Part shown: positions 6,276 through 9,661 of the stretch, one piece after another | How positions within the stretch are numbered: the stretch's first letter is position 1 | Layout of the letters: every line of letters begins with the position of its first letter | Source of the DNA: CAZFAT01 sp964517075 | GTDB taxonomy: Bacteria > Acidobacteriota > Vicinamibacteria > Vicinamibacterales > SCN-69-37 | Assembly: GCA_964517075.1 (NCBI GenBank) | Contig: CAZFAT010000028.1 | Span: 1 to 9,661, forward strand | Direction: 5' to 3' | DNA: 9,661 nt | The notes under the pieces: model-generated | What the model was told of the DNA's origin: nothing | The model's database searches: none | What the model saw: the letters and a program-made list of their open reading frames with translations, nothing else | Translations under genes and position numbers: made by a program

Positions 6276-7796
6276 ATGTCCCCAGCGTCCCCTGACTACC
6301 TCCGCCTCATCCTCACCTCCCGCGTGTACGACGTCGCGGTTGAGACGCCGCTCGAACCAGCGCCGCGGCTGTCCTCGCGTCTGAAGAACGAGATCGTCCT
6401 CAAACGCGAGGACCTGCAGCCCATCTTCAGCTTCAAGATCCGCGGCGCCTACAACCGCATGGCGCACCTCTCGGCGGCCGACCGCGCGCGCGGCGTCATC
6501 ACGGCCAGTGCCGGCAACCACGCGCAGGGCGTCGCCTACGCCGCGCGGCACCTCGGCCTGAGCGCGGTCGTCGTCATGCCCGGCACGACGCCCGCGATCA
6601 AGGTCGACGCGGTCCGCGCGCTCGGCGCCGACGTCGACCTCGCCGGCGACAGCTACGCCGACGCCAAGACCCGCGCCGACGCGCTCGCGGCCGAGTCCGG
6701 CCGCGTCTTCATTCACCCGTTCGATGATCCGCTCGTCATCGCCGGCCAGGGGACGATCGGCACCGAGGTCCTGAGACACCGGCTGGGTGACGTCGCGGCG
6801 ATTTTTGTCCCGGTCGGCGGCGGCGGGCTGATTGCCGGCATTGCCGCCTACGTGAAGGCGATCCGGCCCGACATCCGCATCGTCGGCGTTGAGCCCTACG
6901 AGGCCGACGCGATGTATCGGTCGATCGAGGCCGGCCGGCGCGTCACGCTCGACCAGGTCGGCATCTTCGCCGACGGCGTCGCGGTGCGCGAGGTGGGCGA
7001 GCACACATTTCCCATCGTCCGCGAGACCGTGGACGAGATTGTGCTCGTGTCGAACGACCAGATCTGTGCCGCCATCAAGGACGTCTTCGACGACACACGG
7101 TCCATTCTCGAGCCCGCGGGCGCGCTCGCCGTCGCCGGCCTGACGCAGTGGGTCGAGCGCACGGGCACGACGGGCGCCCGGCTGGCCGCCGTGCTCAGCG
7201 GCGCCAACATGAACTTCGACCGCCTGCGCTTCGTGGCCGAGCGCGCCGAACTGGGCGAGGCGCGCGAAGCGCTATTCGGCGTCACCATCCCGGAGCGGCC
7301 GGGCGCCTTCCGTGAGTTCTGCGCCACCATCGGGCGCCGCATCGTCACCGAGTTCAACTACCGGCTGAGCGGCCGCGGCGAGGCCCACATCTTCGTCGGC
7401 ATCGCGACCGGGTCACGCGACGACGCGGCCGGGATTGGCCGGGCGCTGGAGCGAGGTGGATACCACGCGCTGGATCTGACCGACAACGAGATGGCCAAAC
7501 TTCACATCCGCCACATGGTCGGCGGCCGGAGCGCGGACGTGCGCCAGGAGCGCCTCTGCCGGTTCGAGTTCCCGGAGCGCCCCGGCGCGCTGATGACCTT
7601 CCTTGACGTGCTGGGCGGCCGCTGGAACATCAGCCTGTTCCACTACCGCAATCACGGCGCCGACTTCGGCCGCGTCCTCGCCGGTTTCGAGGTGCCGGAC
7701 GCGGACCTGCCGCGGTTCGAGGCCTTCCTCCGGACACTGGGCTACCGCTACCAGCGCGAGGACGGCAACGCCGCGTATCAGCTGTTCCTGGCGTGA
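6276..7796 (+). CDS. ilvA: Threonine dehydratase (biosynthetic, with two ACT-like domains)
   Basis: A PLP enzyme that deaminates threonine to 2-oxobutyrate and ammonia, the first committed step to isoleucine. The 506 residues match E. coli IlvA (514). The catalytic domain has the PLP lysine Lys54 in FSFKIRGAYNRM (51-62), ASAGNHAQGVAYAA (77-90), the glycine-rich PLP-phosphate loop VGGGGL (180-185) and VLSGANMNFDRLR (306-318). The C-terminal third carries two ACT-like segments, about 330-405 (FGVTIPERPGAF) and 425-500 (CRFEFPERPGAL). This is the biosynthetic arrangement normally inhibited by isoleucine, and it argues against the short catabolic TdcB type. An in-frame TGA at 6258-6260 makes the ATG at 6276 the first usable start; the Shine-Dalgarno match is weak. 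It uses the product of the threonine synthases upstream, and its separation by a repeat-bearing spacer leaves room for its own regulation. Confidence 0.96.
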   Translation: MSPASPDYLRLILTSRVYDVAVETPLEPAPRLSSRLKNEIVLKREDLQPIFSFKIRGAYNRMAHLSAADRARGVITASAGNHAQGVAYAARHLGLSAVVVMPGTTPAIKVDAVRALGADVDLAGDSYADAKTRADALAAESGRVFIHPFDDPLVIAGQGTIGTEVLRHRLGDVAAIFVPVGGGGLIAGIAAYVKAIRPDIRIVGVEPYEADAMYRSIEAGRRVTLDQVGIFADGVAVREVGEHTFPIVRETVDEIVLVSNDQICAAIKDVFDDTRSILEPAGALAVAGLTQWVERTGTTGARLAAVLSGANMNFDRLRFVAERAELGEAREALFGVTIPERPGAFREFCATIGRRIVTEFNYRLSGRGEAHIFVGIATGSRDDAAGIGRALERGGYHALDLTDNEMAKLHIRHMVGGRSADVRQERLCRFEFPERPGALMTFLDVLGGRWNISLFHYRNHGADFGRVLAGFEVPDADLPRFEAFLRTLGYRYQREDGNAAYQLFLA

Positions 7797-7804
7797 AATA
7801 CGGG

Positions 7805-7858
7805 TGGAGGCGCCGACCTTCAGAGTACCGATGGAGGGGCCGACCTTCAGGTCGGCCC
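7805..7858. repeat. Direct repeat with an attached palindrome (dispersed-repeat-like element)
   Basis: TGGAGGCGCCGACCTTCAG (7805-7823) recurs 27 bases later at 7832-7850 with one change (C to G at the seventh base). Only the second copy continues into the complementary arm and can fold. The layout looks like one full and one truncated copy of an extragenic palindromic element placed directly after ilvA. Its extent outside this window cannot be judged here. Confidence 0.65.
7837..7858 (+). terminator. Hairpin downstream of ilvA, possible terminator
   Basis: GGGCCGACCT and AGGTCGGCCC form a perfect 10-bp inverted repeat with TC between them (in RNA about nine pairs and a TTCA loop), 40 bases after the ilvA stop. 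Position and stability fit an operon-end hairpin. There is no clear run of T after it, only a short T-containing stretch further on, so an intrinsic terminator is uncertain; it could equally be a repeat-borne palindrome that protects the 3' end. Confidence 0.35.
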
Positions 7859-8042
7859 TGGTGCTTCCGGGTCGGTTCTTGTGCCCGGTTGACCTGCGGG
7901 CGGCCGCCGACCATGATTCTCTTCACACCAGACATCCGGTCCTCGGGGCCGCAGAGGAGCAGGTCGATGATCCAGTCCACGGTCCGTCCCTACGTGCGCC
8001 CCTCGTCGGACGAGAAGTGCACCGCGACCTTGTCGAAGTCCG
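7859..8042. other. Gene-poor stretch with no recognisable gene
   Basis: No reading frame here gives a protein I recognise. On the - strand one frame reads with strong G/C third positions on both sides of a single TAG (at 7990-7992). It includes DFDKVAVHFSSDEGRT before the stop and VDWIIDLLLCGPEDRMSG after it. This could be a decayed gene, but high-GC DNA gives such frames by chance. The stretch lies between the post-ilvA repeat and an AraC-family remnant, so it may be part of a degraded locus. Confidence 0.4.
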
Positions 8043-8210
8043 CTGGTCGCCGTCGGCCGGGAAGGCACGATCGCTGCCGCGGCGCACGCGGCAGACTTCG
8101 CCGACGCCGCGCACCTGACGCGCACGTTCTACCAGATGTTCGGAATCCCGCCCTCGCTCCTGATGCGGGGCGAGTTCTTCGAAATCGATCCGCCGTTTGA
8201 GCACGGCTAA
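8043..8210 (+). pseudogene. C-terminal remnant of an AraC-family transcription regulator
   Basis: The frame ending at the TAA (8208-8210) reads GREGTIAAAAHAADFADAAH and then LTRTFYQMFGIPPSLLMRG. This is the second helix-turn-helix of the AraC family, whose usual pattern is G-F-x-D-x-x-H-F/L-x-R-x-F followed by F-G-x-x-P. The tail EFFEIDPPFEHG follows before the stop. Only about 55 codons are recognisable; the first helix-turn-helix and the sensor domain are absent, the frame upstream is closed by TGA at 7968-7970, and no start codon precedes the motif. The conserved glycine before F-x-D is Asp here, which fits decay. An intact regulator of this kind would bind DNA as a transcription activator. 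The recognisable part is secure as to family, but no function is expected. The 8-bp repeat array starts four bases after its stop. Confidence 0.7.
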
Positions 8211-8213
8211 TCA

Positions 8214-8245
8214 GGGTTCGAGGGTTCCAGGGTTCCAGGGTTCGA
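8214..8245. repeat. 8-bp tandem repeat array, four units of GGGTTCSA
   Basis: Four exact-period units: GGGTTCGA (8214), GGGTTCCA (8222), GGGTTCCA (8230) and GGGTTCGA (8238). Shifted by one base, this is the unit GGTTCSAG, the same family as the array between thrA and ilvA, about 2 kb away. It occupies the narrow gap between the stop of the AraC remnant and the stop of the small frame on the opposite strand, the typical position of an intergenic repeat between converging ends. Confidence 0.8.
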
Positions 8246-8246
8246 A

Positions 8247-8423
8247 TCAGCCCATTGCCTCGAGCACGGCCTGCAGGCTCGTGCGGGAGTCGGCGAAGAG
8301 CCTGCACGTGGCCGCCCTGGCGGCCGCTATGCATTCGGTCTCGTTCGCAACCATCCGTACCGCGATGAGCCGCTCCTGCGCGGCTAGGATCGCCGGGCTG
8401 CCCCAGCGCCGGTGACCGCCCAT
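8247..8423 (-). CDS. Possible small or remnant protein, 58 codons, downstream of gnd
   Basis: I do not recognise this protein. On the - strand an ATG at 8423 opens 58 codons, beginning MGGHRRWGSPAILAAQERL and ending LQAVLEAMG. By my count about seven of the 58 third positions are A or T, which looks like coding sequence for this genome; the frame also stays open upstream into gnd, where it can only be a shadow. It lies 68 bases downstream of the gnd stop on the same strand, so it could be a small gene co-transcribed with gnd, or the C-terminal end of a lost gene. No Shine-Dalgarno sequence is evident. It could also be a chance frame in high-GC DNA. Confidence 0.25.
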   Translation of the reverse strand: MGGHRRWGSPAILAAQERLIAVRMVANETECIAAARAATCRLFADSRTSLQAVLEAMG

Positions 8424-8491
8424 GTCCTGGAGGCCGGGCTCGTCCCATCGCTGCCGTCCCAGCGGAGCCTTCGCGGGACGTCGCCGGCCCG

Positions 8492-9661
<1,170 letters not shown>

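Noticed and set aside
8238..8253. GGGTTCGAATC resembling the T-arm of a tRNA
   Set aside because: The flanking bases do not pair as a T-stem and there is no acceptor, D or anticodon arm upstream; it is the last unit of the 8-bp array.
8310..8325. GGCCGCC-CT-GGCGGCC inverted repeat as a terminator
   Set aside because: No T-rich tract on either side, and such short GC palindromes are common here by chance.
8197..8415. A 72-codon + strand frame across the second repeat array
   Set aside because: It begins inside the AraC remnant, reads through the 8-bp repeats and has no Shine-Dalgarno sequence or recognisable motif.

Overview
The window is GC-rich bacterial DNA with strong G/C preference at third codon positions and very tight gene packing. 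Its protein types, and the small G-rich repeat arrays in the spacers, would fit an Acidobacteriota (Vicinamibacteria-like) chromosome. That assignment is an inference from general resemblance; no marker gene in the window fixes it.

Positions 30-7796 hold five genes on the + strand that form an almost complete route from aspartate to threonine and on to 2-oxobutyrate, the isoleucine precursor. They are homoserine kinase (thrB), two different threonine synthases in tandem with overlapping stop and start codons (thrC1 and thrC2), a fused aspartokinase-homoserine dehydrogenase (thrA) and threonine dehydratase (ilvA). Aspartate-semialdehyde dehydrogenase (asd) is the only missing step and must lie elsewhere. 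thrC1 is an ordinary bacterial/archaeal-type enzyme. thrC2 closely resembles the plant chloroplast enzyme along its whole length, and in plants that enzyme is activated by S-adenosylmethionine. Having both in one translationally coupled pair is the most interesting feature of the window. The first four genes lie close together. ilvA follows a 124-base spacer that holds an 8-bp tandem repeat array and a perfect 13-base palindrome next to its start codon, so it may be separately regulated.

Positions 7797-8491 are gene-poor. Just after ilvA there is a dispersed-repeat-like element with a 10-bp-stem hairpin, possibly the operon terminator. A broken C-terminal piece of an AraC-family regulator (8043-8210) follows, then a second array of the same 8-bp repeat family (8214-8245), and a weakly supported 58-codon frame on the - strand.

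Positions 8492-9661 (- strand, convergent with the threonine genes) hold most of a long-form 6-phosphogluconate dehydrogenase (gnd). Its N-terminal roughly 100 residues lie beyond the right edge.

I see no mobile element, CRISPR array, tRNA or rRNA. The window is mainly core amino-acid and central carbon metabolism, and I do not see an undescribed defence or mobile system in it.
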